A stretch of 52,571 nt of DNA from Bacteroidales bacterium. GTDB taxonomy: Bacteria; Bacteroidota; Bacteroidia; Bacteroidales; UBA3824. The stretch lies in the NCBI GenBank assembly GCA_017962175.1, contig JAGCVU010000019.1:1-52571 (forward strand). Reading direction: 5' to 3'. Position 1 is the stretch's first letter. The number at the start of each line of letters is the position of its first letter. The translations under genes were made by a program, and so were the position numbers. The notes under the pieces are model-generated. The model made no database searches and was not told the origin of the DNA. It saw only the letters and a program-made list of their open reading frames with translations. Positions 14,391 through 23,502 of the stretch are shown one piece after another.

Positions 14391-15977
14391 CTATGCAAAA
14401 GGCAGTGTAAAACAGAAAATTGAGCCGGTGGGACGGTTGTTTTCTGCCCAGATTTTGCCACCGTTTTTCTCCACGAGGTCGCGGCAGAGAATCAGTCCGA
14501 GACCAGTTCCCTTTTCGTTTTGAGTGCCGGCTGTGCTGCTGGGCGAATTACTTTCAAAAAGAGTTTTCTTTTGCTCTTCGGTGATGCCTACGCCATTGTC
14601 GGCCACAGAGATAATAGCAAAATTGCCGTCGGGATTATACTCGTCGGCTGATATTTTGATGGTGCCGCCTTGGTACGAGAATTTTATGGCGTTGGTAATG
14701 AGGTTGCGCACCACTGCGTTTACTGCTCTGAGGTCGGCAAATACTTCGGTAAAGTTGCCTGCCTCACATTCTAATTTTATATTTTTGCGCGATGCTATGT
14801 CGCTGAATATCTCGATGTTTTGACGAATAATATCTTCAATGTCGATAATCTCTTTCTTAACTTCTGCTTTTACAAATTGGCTTTTTGCCCAAGACAGAAG
14901 GTTTTCAAGTATTGAGTATGTGTTGGTACTATTGTCGGCTATAATGGTGCCGTATTGCTTGATAAGTTCGTGTTTGGGATCGGGACTATTGATTTCGGCG
15001 TTGAGCACCGTGCTTATGTTTTTGAGGTTGCCCACGCAGTTGCGAATGTCGTGACTTATGAGCGAAAACATTTGGTCGCGCAGAGCCACTTTTTCGCTGA
15101 GGTTTTTGCTCGTGTTTTCTAAGTGGCTGAGTTTCTCTTTGAGGGTGGTGATATCCTCTTTGAAGGTAACGAAATGCGAAATCTGACCATCTTTGCTAAA
15201 CAATGGCGATACCGACACAAGTTCCCAATATTTTTCGCCGTTTTTGGCTGTTCCTTGCCATTCGCCTTGCCAAGTGCCGCCGTTTTTTACAGTGTTCCAA
15301 AGTGCGGTTTGGTTGGGTATTAATCCCGATTCTATTTTGCGAGCTTTGTGACCCGTGAGTTCTTGCAGAGTGTAGCCCGTTTTGCGACATACGGCGCTGT
15401 TGGCGTGCACAATTACTCCGTTGATGTCGGTGATAATTACCGATGTGGTAACGGCTTCGAGTATTTGCAGATAGATATTTTTGTCGGAATTCAACTCCTC
15501 TTGTTTCAGTTTTACAGTTTTGATTATTCCCCAAAACGACGGTTGTCCGTTGGGCATATCTTGTTTGGTAAGGTCGATGTTTACCAAAGTGTGTCCGTGG
15601 TCGGAGCCTATCAATTGAGCTTGAAAACTGATTGGTGTGTTGTATTCAGCCTCGGCTGTGTTTTTTTTCAGGTCAATATACGATTCGGTTGACAGATAGC
15701 ACATTATTGGCGAATTGTCGAGCGGTACGGGGTCGATATTAAGCAATTTTTGAAAATTGTTGCTTACATACACAAAACGCAAATTGGTGTCGAGAATGAA
15801 GAAAATATCGCTACCCGACGACATCAATTTGTCAAACATTGCGGGCTGCATAGCAGGATATGCAGGCGCTTCATCTTCCTTGCTGCCGTTGTTGCCGGTT
15901 TGAGGAGGTGTTGCCGTTGATGTATTTCGTGACGCACGTATGTACAGCACGACCAGGATAATGCATAACATTATCAA
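14391..15977 (-). CDS. PAS-PAS sensor histidine kinase, single membrane helix
   Basis: 528 residues from a TTG at 15977 (an ATG lies two codons on). The order is: hydrophobic N-terminal helix (1-12 and likely a few residues upstream), PAS at about 50-165, PAS/PAC at about 170-290 (ITDINGVIVHANSAVCRKTGY, read in parts), HisKA with H309 in SLISHDIRN, and HATPase_c with N box (NLITNAIKFS), G1 (DNGVG) and G2 (GTGLGL). No receiver domain or adjacent response regulator, so it is an orphan kinase here. It is 48 bp downstream of the GH13 gene and in the same frame as it; the frame is open right back to the GH13 stop with no ATG. Confidence 0.85.
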   Translation of the reverse strand: MIMLCIILVVLYIRASRNTSTATPPQTGNNGSKEDEAPAYPAMQPAMFDKLMSSGSDIFFILDTNLRFVYVSNNFQKLLNIDPVPLDNSPIMCYLSTESYIDLKKNTAEAEYNTPISFQAQLIGSDHGHTLVNIDLTKQDMPNGQPSFWGIIKTVKLKQEELNSDKNIYLQILEAVTTSVIITDINGVIVHANSAVCRKTGYTLQELTGHKARKIESGLIPNQTALWNTVKNGGTWQGEWQGTAKNGEKYWELVSVSPLFSKDGQISHFVTFKEDITTLKEKLSHLENTSKNLSEKVALRDQMFSLISHDIRNCVGNLKNISTVLNAEINSPDPKHELIKQYGTIIADNSTNTYSILENLLSWAKSQFVKAEVKKEIIDIEDIIRQNIEIFSDIASRKNIKLECEAGNFTEVFADLRAVNAVVRNLITNAIKFSYQGGTIKISADEYNPDGNFAIISVADNGVGITEEQKKTLFESNSPSSTAGTQNEKGTGLGLILCRDLVEKNGGKIWAENNRPTGSIFCFTLPFA

Positions 15978-16025
15978 GCCGCCTGTACATATATGCCAAA
16001 ATGTGAGTTCCGTAGTAGTGTGTTT

Positions 16026-17297
16026 TTAAATCGAAACGTATATTTTGTATTCCCAAGGTTTGAGAGCAAAACGCTCGCGGCTGCTGAGGCTACCGGGAGC
16101 ATTGGCAAACCAGTTTTCGTAGTTGCCAGCCATTACTTCGCTTTCGGCTATGAAGTCGATGCTGTTGGGGCTGAGGTTGAATATAGCTATCACTTTGCTT
16201 GAACCTTTTACACGTGCAAATGCGTAGATGTTGCAGTTGTCGGTGGTCATAATTTTTGTGTAACTACCTCCGTAAATGCCGTTCCATAGGGCAGGAGTTT
16301 GTTTCTTGAGGTAATTGAGTCGGCGGTAGAAACTTTCGAGCGGATAATCGTTCCAGTCGATTTCTATTTTTTCAAACAAGGGAAGTGTTTGATTGAATGC
16401 AGATTCTTGTCCGCTGTAAATCAACGGCATACCCGGAATACAGTATGTGAGTACCGCAAATGTTTTAGCACCGTCGCCAAAACGATCGTATTCGGTTCCG
16501 TTCCAAGCACTTTCGTCGTGGTTGGATGTAAAGGTCATACGGTATGCTTCGGGCTCAAAATTAAACAGTTCGTAATTGCGGTAATGGTCGAAATCGTATA
16601 CGTTTTTCTCTTTTTTGTAGATGGCTTTCATAAGGTTGTGCATTTCCCAGCAGTAACTCATATCAAATGCCTCGTGAATTTTTGGATCTTCCCATTCTGC
16701 AAGCCAGAAAAGCGGTTTAAGTTTGTCGAGCTGACGGCGTGCTTCTACCCAAAAATGATTGGGAACAAGACCAGCCATATCGCAACGGAAACCGTCAATG
16801 TCGTATTTTTTTACCCAGAAACTCATAGCGTCGATCATTGCAGCCACGGTGTCGGGATTTGAATAGTTGAGATGAGCCACATCGGTCCAATCGTCGTTGG
16901 GTGCAAGGATATTGCCGTTTTGGTCGCGGTGGTATCTGTCGGGAGCTTCGGTGATCCAAGGATTGTCCCAAGCGGTGTGATTTGCCACCCAGTCGAGAAT
17001 TACGTGCATTCCGAGTTTGTGAATCTCTTTAACAGTTTTGTCAAAGTCTTCAAAAGTGCCAAAGTCGGGGTTTATTGCCTTGTAGTCTTTGATGCTGTAT
17101 GCGCTTCCGAGCGATCCTTTGCGGTTTTTTTCGCCGATGGGAAATATAGGCATAAGCCATATGATGTCAACGCCCATTTCTTTTAGGCGTTTGAGATGAT
17201 GTTGCAAACCTATAAAGTTGCCGCCTTTGGTAAATTGGCGGATGTTAACCTCGTAGATGTTGGAGTTTTTGGTCCATTCAGGTGTCTTAAATGTCAT
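16026..17297 (-). CDS. Cytoplasmic GH13 alpha-amylase-family enzyme
   Basis: 423 residues from the ATG at 17297; an in-frame ATG 9 codons earlier adds a hydrophobic stub lacking family sequence. The (beta/alpha)8 barrel begins SNIYEVNIRQFT, and all four conserved GH13 regions are present: DWVANHT, nucleophile D173 in GFRCDMAG, acid/base E201 in WLAEWED and D261 in TSNHDES. There is no signal peptide, so it acts in the cytoplasm. A short C-terminal beta domain follows. Lying 81 bp after malQ, it probably cleaves maltodextrin or glycogen-derived chains. Exact specificity (alpha-amylase, neopullulanase-like or maltogenic) cannot be told. Confidence 0.9.
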   Translation of the reverse strand: MTFKTPEWTKNSNIYEVNIRQFTKGGNFIGLQHHLKRLKEMGVDIIWLMPIFPIGEKNRKGSLGSAYSIKDYKAINPDFGTFEDFDKTVKEIHKLGMHVILDWVANHTAWDNPWITEAPDRYHRDQNGNILAPNDDWTDVAHLNYSNPDTVAAMIDAMSFWVKKYDIDGFRCDMAGLVPNHFWVEARRQLDKLKPLFWLAEWEDPKIHEAFDMSYCWEMHNLMKAIYKKEKNVYDFDHYRNYELFNFEPEAYRMTFTSNHDESAWNGTEYDRFGDGAKTFAVLTYCIPGMPLIYSGQESAFNQTLPLFEKIEIDWNDYPLESFYRRLNYLKKQTPALWNGIYGGSYTKIMTTDNCNIYAFARVKGSSKVIAIFNLSPNSIDFIAESEVMAGNYENWFANAPGSLSSRERFALKPWEYKIYVSI

Positions 17298-17378
17298 AAT
17301 TATTAGGTTTAATATTATTAACAAAAAAAAATATCTTCCAATTTCAATTCTTAATTATGCATTATGCATTGTCCATTA

Positions 17379-20087
17379 TCAATACGCCTCGTTTCTGCCT
17401 GAAATTCTGAGCATTTCGCGAATTTGAGCATTGAGTTTTTCTGCTTGGGCAAGTTGTTCTACGCTAATGTGGCAACGGTATCTCCAATAGTGGTTTTCGT
17501 TGGCAGGCACATTGATTCGCTCGTCGGTGGGGTCTTGATAGCGGAGATCTTCGTCGATGCCGAGAATATCCTGTATTGGGAAAACTGCCCACATTGAAGG
17601 CGAATATAGATGCTGCATAATAATTTCTTTCACTACCCAAGTTTCGCAATAAAACGGTGCTTGACCGCTTTTGCCGAGACCATTGTTGTAAAAACGCTGC
17701 GAACGGTTGTGATCCTCTTCCCACCATCCTCTGATTGGCAGAGTGTCGTGACTTGATGTAGTAGCCACCGACATATACGGATAAGTGTTGGGACGACCAA
17801 ATTCGCCACCAGCATTTTCTTTGGGCATACGCTGAATTTCCAGACTGAGAATGTTGAGGTTTTTCATTACCTCGGGCACACATGCGGGAATCATTCCGAG
17901 GTCTTCGCCGCAAACGAGCATTTCGGTCGACTGTGTAAGTCCGGGAAGTTTGATTTCAGCTTGCTGTTTCCAAAGGCCTTCGTTTCGATTGTAGAAATAG
18001 TCGTTGTAAAGGTCTGCCACTGCCTGTTTGGTTTGAGTGTCGAGATCTTTGTACGAATATGTTTTGAAAAGCGAGTGTCTTGGGTGGAATGTGCCTTTGC
18101 GAGTGCGGTCTTCGAAAAAGAGCACATCGCTAACAAGATACATAAGTCCGTGTTTGATTTTCTGAAATACGAGCATATCTTCGGTAGTAGGCACAGCCAT
18201 TTCGGCAAACGATTGTTTGAGTTTGGCTTGAGTGTCGTATTCGGGTTTGAAACGGTACTCGTCTTTGTCTTCCACTTTTTCGAGGAAAGTGTGCTTAACA
18301 TATCCGGCATGGTCGTTGAAAATCAAATCGAGCATATATTTGCGGATGTAAGGACGGCAGAAACGCTCGTAGTCGAAATTGATACCACGGTCGGCAAACT
18401 CATGCATTTCGATTGGTACTGCCGGGTCGAATACGCCCATAAGACCGCGGGTTTGTGTGCGCGGAATCGACCAAATGCGGAAAAATCCGAGAATGTGGTC
18501 GATACGGTATGCGTCGAAATACTGCGCCATACTTCTGAGGCGTTCTTTCCACCATTTGAAACCGTCTTTTGCCATCTCTTCCCAGTTGTAAGTGGGAAAT
18601 TTCCAGTTTTGTCCATCGTCAGAAAAATCGTCGGGCGGAGCACCGGCTTGCTGGTCGAGGTGATAAAGTCGGGGATTTACCCAAGCGTCAACGCTATTGC
18701 GGGCTATGCCGATAGGAATATCGCCTTTGAGTACGATACCGTTTTGACGAGCATGCTCCGACACACGGCTCAATTGCAAGTGTAGATGGTATTGTATGAA
18801 GAAATGAACTGCTATGTCGTCGTAGTCGGGATTGTCTTCGCGGCATAGTTCATCGATTTTTTCTGGGTTGTAAACCGAAAATTTGCCCCAACGCGAATAG
18901 TCGGGAGTGCCGTAAAGGTCGCGAAGGTATGAGAAAACGGCGTAAGGTTTGAGCCATTCGCTATTTTTGGCAAAAAATTCTTGATATTTTTTCTCTTTGA
19001 GAAACGCTCTCTTGTTGTCGTCGTAGAGCATTTTGAAGAATCGCGATTTGGCGTTCATCACAGCCTCGTAGTCTATTTTGCCAAGGGTGTTGAGCTCTTG
19101 TCGGCGTTCTTCGTAAATTTCTTCTGAAAGAAGGCTCGGCAGCGGACCCATGTCTTTTATTCTCAGATAAATGGGGTGCAATGCGAATACCGATACACAA
19201 GCGTAGGGATATGAGTCGGTAAAGGTGTGAGTTTTTACTGTGTCGTTTACCGGCAATATTTGTATCATTTTAAGTCCCACGCTCTTAGCCCAGTCGATAA
19301 GCGGAATAAGGTCGGCAAATTCGCCCACACCAAATCCTTCGCGACTGCGCAACGAGAAAACGGGAATAGCCACGCCAGCGCCTTTCCACGGGTAACGGGG
19401 ATATTTAAAGTCTTCGTCGTTTAATATATAAAAGGTGTTGCCATCTTGTGCGGCAGGTTGAAAATATCTTGTTATATACTCTTCCAACACCACTTTGCCG
19501 GTTTCTTTGTCGCAAATGCAGTATTTGTATTCAGAATACTGTTTTGGGCGGTCGAGAACAAATTCGGCTTCCCACACCGGAAAACCGGAGTCGGAGAGGG
19601 GGAATATTTTGTTGTCTTCGGGCATGGCTGCGAGAAACTTTACAGCCACATATTGTTCCTGATTGATTCTCACCACAGGAATTGTTACCCTAACGGGTAG
19701 TTTTTGATCTTCACATTCTGTCAACGGTTCAACTTTTGAGCGGTTGGTGCGTGCAAAAATCACATTTTTGAATGCCGACGACATCATTGAGTTTTGGATG
19801 GTGAGAGCCGGTTTCCAAAAATCGTGCACAAAGATATAGTCGGTTTTGAGTTTAGGCGATTCAAACACTCTTTCGCCCACTTCGTAGAGAGTAGACGAAA
19901 GGTTGTTGTCTTTCATCAGATACCTGTATTTAAACTCTATCGGATCGTCGTTGCCGGTATCGTAATTGAGTTCCCAGTCGCCGTTGGCTTTTGGGGTTAG
20001 GAGAGATTTACCCTGTCCGGGAATGCCCTCCAAAAGTATCTGTTGGCCGTAATTGGTTCTATAGTTGATTCTAAAAGTAATTTTCAT
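17379..20087 (-). CDS. malQ: 4-alpha-glucanotransferase (GH77) with two N-terminal CBM20 domains
   Basis: 902 residues, the long Bacteroidota/DPE2 form. Two starch-binding CBM20-like domains (about 1-110 and 125-235) precede the GH77 barrel starting near GAGVAIPVFSLRS. Catalytic residues are visible: nucleophile D530 in AYRIDHILGF, acid/base E728 in CGEDLG and D781 in SSHDTLP. It transfers maltosyl chains between alpha-1,4-glucans, linking imported maltose/maltodextrin to glycogen metabolism in the cytoplasm (no signal peptide). It begins 27 bp after the coiled-coil gene and precedes GH13, forming an alpha-glucan operon. Confidence 0.95.
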   Translation of the reverse strand: MKITFRINYRTNYGQQILLEGIPGQGKSLLTPKANGDWELNYDTGNDDPIEFKYRYLMKDNNLSSTLYEVGERVFESPKLKTDYIFVHDFWKPALTIQNSMMSSAFKNVIFARTNRSKVEPLTECEDQKLPVRVTIPVVRINQEQYVAVKFLAAMPEDNKIFPLSDSGFPVWEAEFVLDRPKQYSEYKYCICDKETGKVVLEEYITRYFQPAAQDGNTFYILNDEDFKYPRYPWKGAGVAIPVFSLRSREGFGVGEFADLIPLIDWAKSVGLKMIQILPVNDTVKTHTFTDSYPYACVSVFALHPIYLRIKDMGPLPSLLSEEIYEERRQELNTLGKIDYEAVMNAKSRFFKMLYDDNKRAFLKEKKYQEFFAKNSEWLKPYAVFSYLRDLYGTPDYSRWGKFSVYNPEKIDELCREDNPDYDDIAVHFFIQYHLHLQLSRVSEHARQNGIVLKGDIPIGIARNSVDAWVNPRLYHLDQQAGAPPDDFSDDGQNWKFPTYNWEEMAKDGFKWWKERLRSMAQYFDAYRIDHILGFFRIWSIPRTQTRGLMGVFDPAVPIEMHEFADRGINFDYERFCRPYIRKYMLDLIFNDHAGYVKHTFLEKVEDKDEYRFKPEYDTQAKLKQSFAEMAVPTTEDMLVFQKIKHGLMYLVSDVLFFEDRTRKGTFHPRHSLFKTYSYKDLDTQTKQAVADLYNDYFYNRNEGLWKQQAEIKLPGLTQSTEMLVCGEDLGMIPACVPEVMKNLNILSLEIQRMPKENAGGEFGRPNTYPYMSVATTSSHDTLPIRGWWEEDHNRSQRFYNNGLGKSGQAPFYCETWVVKEIIMQHLYSPSMWAVFPIQDILGIDEDLRYQDPTDERINVPANENHYWRYRCHISVEQLAQAEKLNAQIREMLRISGRNEAY

Positions 20088-20114
20088 TGTTCGATACGAG
20101 TTTTTACATAAAGG

Positions 20115-20594
20115 CTATTCGTCTTCCTTGTAGTTTGGATTTTGGCGTTTTTCGATAGCTTTTTTTGCCTCTTCGAGAATAAAATTGAAGGTGTATTTGT
20201 CGAGTATATATTTAGCAGCTTCCATAAACACTACCGGAATTGAATTCTCTTGTTTTTGTTTCAACTCTTTTTCTTGTTTAGCCTGCTGTTTGCGTTCGGT
20301 TTCGCGTTGTGCTACCTCGGTGCGGTGCTGTTCGCGGCGAGCTTTGGCTTCAAGACGAAGTCGCTCGTTTTCTTGACGGTTGAAATCTTTTATTCTTGCC
20401 CTAATTTGTCGTACCATTTCGTTGAGGTCCTCAAAAGTCTGGCAAAATTCGCTAGTCTTTTTGGCAGCGTCAGGATGGTCTAACGTTAGTTGAGTGCGGC
20501 ATTGGCTCAGCTCGTCGAGCCATTTTTTTAATACTTCCACGTCTGGTTGTGCCGCAATATCTGATAAAGATATCTCTAAATTATCGTATGTCAT
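20115..20594 (-). CDS. Coiled-coil protein of unknown function
   Basis: 159 residues from the ATG at 20594. An in-frame ATG at 20660 would add 22 residues of unlikely composition. The middle (about 60-125) is a charged heptad-like helix rich in Arg, Glu, Gln and Lys (RLRLEAKARREQHR, ERKQQAKQEKELKQ). No signal peptide or membrane segment; the C-terminus is helical (YILDKYTFNFILEEAKKAIE). It leads the malQ-GH13 operon, but nothing in it suggests carbohydrate binding. I do not recognise a family. Confidence 0.6.
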   Translation of the reverse strand: MTYDNLEISLSDIAAQPDVEVLKKWLDELSQCRTQLTLDHPDAAKKTSEFCQTFEDLNEMVRQIRARIKDFNRQENERLRLEAKARREQHRTEVAQRETERKQQAKQEKELKQKQENSIPVVFMEAAKYILDKYTFNFILEEAKKAIEKRQNPNYKEDE

Positions 20595-20782
20595 ATTTGA
20601 AATTTTTGTTTCAAGGTAATAAACGGGTGCAAAAAAAAACAATTTATGGCAAATATCCATTTCTGTACTTTTATTAGTGTGTTTTTTTTATGTAAAGTAA
20701 ATATTAAGAATAAAATCGTACTTGATATTCAACGAGTTGCAAAATCATAAAAAAATTTTTTTTCTTTTTGGAATTATTGTTT

Positions 20783-20790
20783 TATCTTTG
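20783..20790 (+). promoter_or_regulatory. -7 promoter element of the bamD-smpB operon
   Basis: TATCTTTG, a full TAnnTTTG match, identical to the tRNA-Glu element, 54 bp before bamD. A T-run upstream occupies the -33 region. Confidence 0.65.
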
Positions 20791-20844
20791 TGGCTCGAAT
20801 TGCTGTTGTAAAGAGGCGATTCCTCTAATTTTCAGATAGTTGTG

Positions 20845-21660
20845 ATGAAAAAACATATTATACTAAAAATATTCGCCGTAGTAATTACGGCATCAGTGTT
20901 GACATCGTGCGGCGGTTTCAACAAACTGCTCAAAGGCAACGACTACGACCTCAAATACGAAAAAGCCTTCGAATATTACGAAAAAAAGAAATACAACAAG
21001 GCCTTGCAGATATTTGAGCAGATTACCACAGTATACCGCGGATTGGAAAAAGGCGAAAAACTTATGTTTTATTATGCCATGACCAATTTTAAGGTAAAAG
21101 ATTATTATTCAGCAGGATACTATTTCCGCAAATTTGCTTCCACATATCCTCATAGCGAATACAACGAGGAAGCTATGTATATGGGCGCATATTGCTATTA
21201 TTTGGATTCGCCAAAACCTTCGCTCGACCAAGAGAGCACCAATATGGCAATTGCCGAGTTTGAGCTGTTTATTTCTAAATACCCAAACACTAATCACAAG
21301 GATTCGTGCAACTTGCTTTTAGACGAACTTCGCCACAAACTCCAAGTTAAATCATACGACAACGCATACCTTTATTATAAACTCGGATACTACAAAGCTG
21401 CCAACATAGCTTTAAAAAACAGCATTAGCGACTTTCCCGACAGTCCGTTTAAAGAGGAAATTCTCTACTATTCGGCTAAGTCGATGTATCTATACGCTGA
21501 CATGAGCGTTACTGAAAAAAAACATGAACGTTTTCGCGAAGCACAGCGCGACCTCAACGAATACAGCAGAGTGTTTCCCGAAGGCAAATTTATCAGAGAC
21601 GTAACCAAAATGTCGAACAATACACAGGAAAAATTAAACTCATTACCGGTAATAAATTAA
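20845..21660 (+). CDS. bamD: Outer-membrane assembly lipoprotein BamD
   Basis: 271 residues from the ATG at 20845 (a GTG one codon earlier is possible). Lipoprotein signal with lipobox LTSC and acyl-Cys at residue 22. Tetratricopeptide-like repeats follow (YDLKYEKAFEYYEKKKYNKAL in parts, FRKFASTYPHSEYNEEAMYM, FELFISKYPNTNHKDSC, LKNSISDFPDSPFKEEI), matching BamD/YfiO. It is the essential lipoprotein partner of BamA in barrel insertion, facing the periplasm. The order bamD-rpoZ-coaBC-DUF4835-recN is well conserved in Bacteroidota and supports the call. Confidence 0.92.
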   Translation: MKKHIILKIFAVVITASVLTSCGGFNKLLKGNDYDLKYEKAFEYYEKKKYNKALQIFEQITTVYRGLEKGEKLMFYYAMTNFKVKDYYSAGYYFRKFASTYPHSEYNEEAMYMGAYCYYLDSPKPSLDQESTNMAIAEFELFISKYPNTNHKDSCNLLLDELRHKLQVKSYDNAYLYYKLGYYKAANIALKNSISDFPDSPFKEEILYYSAKSMYLYADMSVTEKKHERFREAQRDLNEYSRVFPEGKFIRDVTKMSNNTQEKLNSLPVIN

Positions 21661-21666
21661 AATACA

Positions 21667-22266
21667 ATGGATTATAAAAAAAACAACGCGCCGACATCAA
21701 TCGTTACCCGCGACTGCGGCGAACTTGAAAGCAAGACAGGAAATCTTTACGAAACCGTGGTGGTGGCATCTAAACGTGCCGACCAAATTGGCGTAGACCT
21801 CAAAAACGAGCTCAACAAAAAACTCGAGGAATTCGCCTCTTACACCGACAACCTTGAAGAAATTTTTGAAAACCGCGAGCAGATCGAGATTTCTAAGTTT
21901 TACGAGCGTCTGCCCAAACCCACTCTTTTGGCTTTGCAAGAGATTTTGGAAGACAAAGTTAATTTCCGTATTCCCACCGATGAGGAAATTGAACAGGCTC
22001 GTGAGCTTGCAGCTATCAAGGAGCGCGAGGAAGAAAACAAAGCAGCTATTTCGCAGGCTGCCGAGCGCGACAAAGCTTTCAACGACCTTATTGCCGAAAC
22101 CAAAGATTTAGACTTTGGTGCCGATGAAGAAGATGGCGACGACGATTTTGTTGTTGAGGAAGAAAGCGACGAAGACGACGACGATGATGAGGATTTCGAA
22201 GAGCCGGTTAAGGGTAAGAAAGCCTCTAAATCGAAAGCCAAAAAAGCAAAAGGCGACGAAGATTAA
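21667..22266 (+). CDS. rpoZ: RNA polymerase omega subunit with long acidic-basic C-terminal tail
   Basis: 199 residues. Residues 1-105 match Bacteroidota omega: MDYKKNNAPTSIVTRD, GNLYETVVVASKRADQI, NREQIEISKFYERLPKPT. This is normally nearly the whole protein (about 110-120 residues). Here a tail of about 90 residues follows: a Glu/Ala-rich helix (106-145), a strongly acidic run (150-180, many Asp/Glu) and a basic end (KGKKASKSKAKKAKG). The tail is encoded in frame with normal codon use and no sign of frameshift. Omega stabilises beta-prime. The tail could contact DNA, regulators or ribosomal proteins, but that is inference. Confidence 0.88.
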   Translation: MDYKKNNAPTSIVTRDCGELESKTGNLYETVVVASKRADQIGVDLKNELNKKLEEFASYTDNLEEIFENREQIEISKFYERLPKPTLLALQEILEDKVNFRIPTDEEIEQARELAAIKEREEENKAAISQAAERDKAFNDLIAETKDLDFGADEEDGDDDFVVEEESDEDDDDDEDFEEPVKGKKASKSKAKKAKGDED

Positions 22267-22293
22267 TATCCAGCCTATCAACACATTGTTAAT

Positions 22294-23496
22294 ATGTTGA
22301 ACGGGAAAAAAATACTTGTCGGCATTACCGGCGGCATATCAGCTTACAAAACAGCATCGCTGATAAGGCTTCTGGTTAAAGCTGGCGCAGAGGTTAAGGC
22401 TGTGATGAGCGGCGCGGCAAAAGAGTTTGTGTCGCCGCTCACCATTGCTACTTTGTCTAAAAATCCCGTTTACACCGACTTTTTTAATCCTGAAAACGGA
22501 GAATGGCATAGCCATGTGAAGCTTGGCATCTGGGCAGATCTTTATATTATTGCTCCCGCCACAGCCAATACCATTGCCAAAATAGCTCACGGCATAGCCG
22601 ATAATTTATTGCTTACCACTGTGCTGTCGGCAAGATGCAAGGTGATGGTGGCTCCGGCTATGGATTTGGATATGTATCAAAATGCTGTTACACAGCAAAA
22701 TATAGCAACGCTACGCAATCGTGGCTTCCTTTTTTCGGAAGCTCAAGAAGGCGAACTTGCAAGCGGTCTTTCGGGCAAAGGTCGTATGGCTGAGCCTGAA
22801 GACATTCTTCAAAATGTGGAGCAATATTTTGCTCAAAATCAAGATTTTAAAGGACGCAAAATATTGATTACCGCCGGACCAACTCGCGAAAAAATCGACC
22901 CGGTGCGCTTTGTGTCAAACTACTCTACCGGCAAGATGGGCTACGCCATAGCCGAATGTCTTGCAGAGCGCGGTGCCGAGGTGATACTTGTGTCGGGCCC
23001 CGTGGATTTGAAACCACGACACTCAAACATCAATCTCGTGAGCGTGGAATCGGCTAAGGAAATGTATCAAGCGTGCGTGGAACATTTTCCAAAATGTCAC
23101 GCTGCCATAATGTCGGCGGCAGTGGCAGACTATGCACCAAAAATCATTGCACCTAAAAAAATCAAGAAAAACGGCGAATCTGAAATGACTCTTACACTTG
23201 TGCCTAATCCCGACATTGCTGCGGCTCTTGGTAAAATTAAAACTGAAAATCAAGTGTTTGCAGGATTTGCCCTTGAAACCGAAAACGAATTTGCCAACGC
23301 ACAGAAAAAACTCGAATCTAAAAATTTCGACTTTATTGTGCTTAATTCGCTCAAAGACCGTGGTGCCGGATTTGGATACGACACCAACAAGATTTCTATC
23401 GTTTTTAGAAACGGTAACACAGAAAACTTCGACCTAAAACCGAAGACCGAAGTGGCAAAGGATATAGCTCAGTGTCTTCTTCAACTGTTAAAATAA
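22294..23496 (+). CDS. coaBC: Bifunctional phosphopantothenoylcysteine decarboxylase/synthetase
   Basis: 400 residues, the normal fused length. The N-terminal CoaC flavoprotein half (1-185) has GITGGISAYK, the catalytic-His segment WHSHVKLG, the FMN-site APATANTIAK and PAMDLDMY. The position of the E. coli ACG...GRM cysteine reads ASGLSGKGRM. The C-terminal CoaB half (186-400) has ITAGPTREKIDPVRFVSN, STGKMGYA, SAAVADYAP and the dimer/CTP lysines. It makes phosphopantetheine for coenzyme A; the other CoA enzyme, coaX, is at 47431. Third gene of the bamD operon. Confidence 0.95.
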   Translation: MLNGKKILVGITGGISAYKTASLIRLLVKAGAEVKAVMSGAAKEFVSPLTIATLSKNPVYTDFFNPENGEWHSHVKLGIWADLYIIAPATANTIAKIAHGIADNLLLTTVLSARCKVMVAPAMDLDMYQNAVTQQNIATLRNRGFLFSEAQEGELASGLSGKGRMAEPEDILQNVEQYFAQNQDFKGRKILITAGPTREKIDPVRFVSNYSTGKMGYAIAECLAERGAEVILVSGPVDLKPRHSNINLVSVESAKEMYQACVEHFPKCHAAIMSAAVADYAPKIIAPKKIKKNGESEMTLTLVPNPDIAAALGKIKTENQVFAGFALETENEFANAQKKLESKNFDFIVLNSLKDRGAGFGYDTNKISIVFRNGNTENFDLKPKTEVAKDIAQCLLQLLK

Positions 23497-23502
23497 TTAC
23501 CT

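Noticed and set aside
17961..18785. A long plus-strand open frame inside malQ
   Set aside because: malQ catalytic motifs lie on the minus strand across the same bases, so this is a shadow.
22294..23496. Inactive CoaC half because ASG replaces the E. coli ACG
   Set aside because: Other CoaC motifs including the His are intact, and I believe ASGL occurs in many functional CoaBC proteins, so it is not flagged as inactive.
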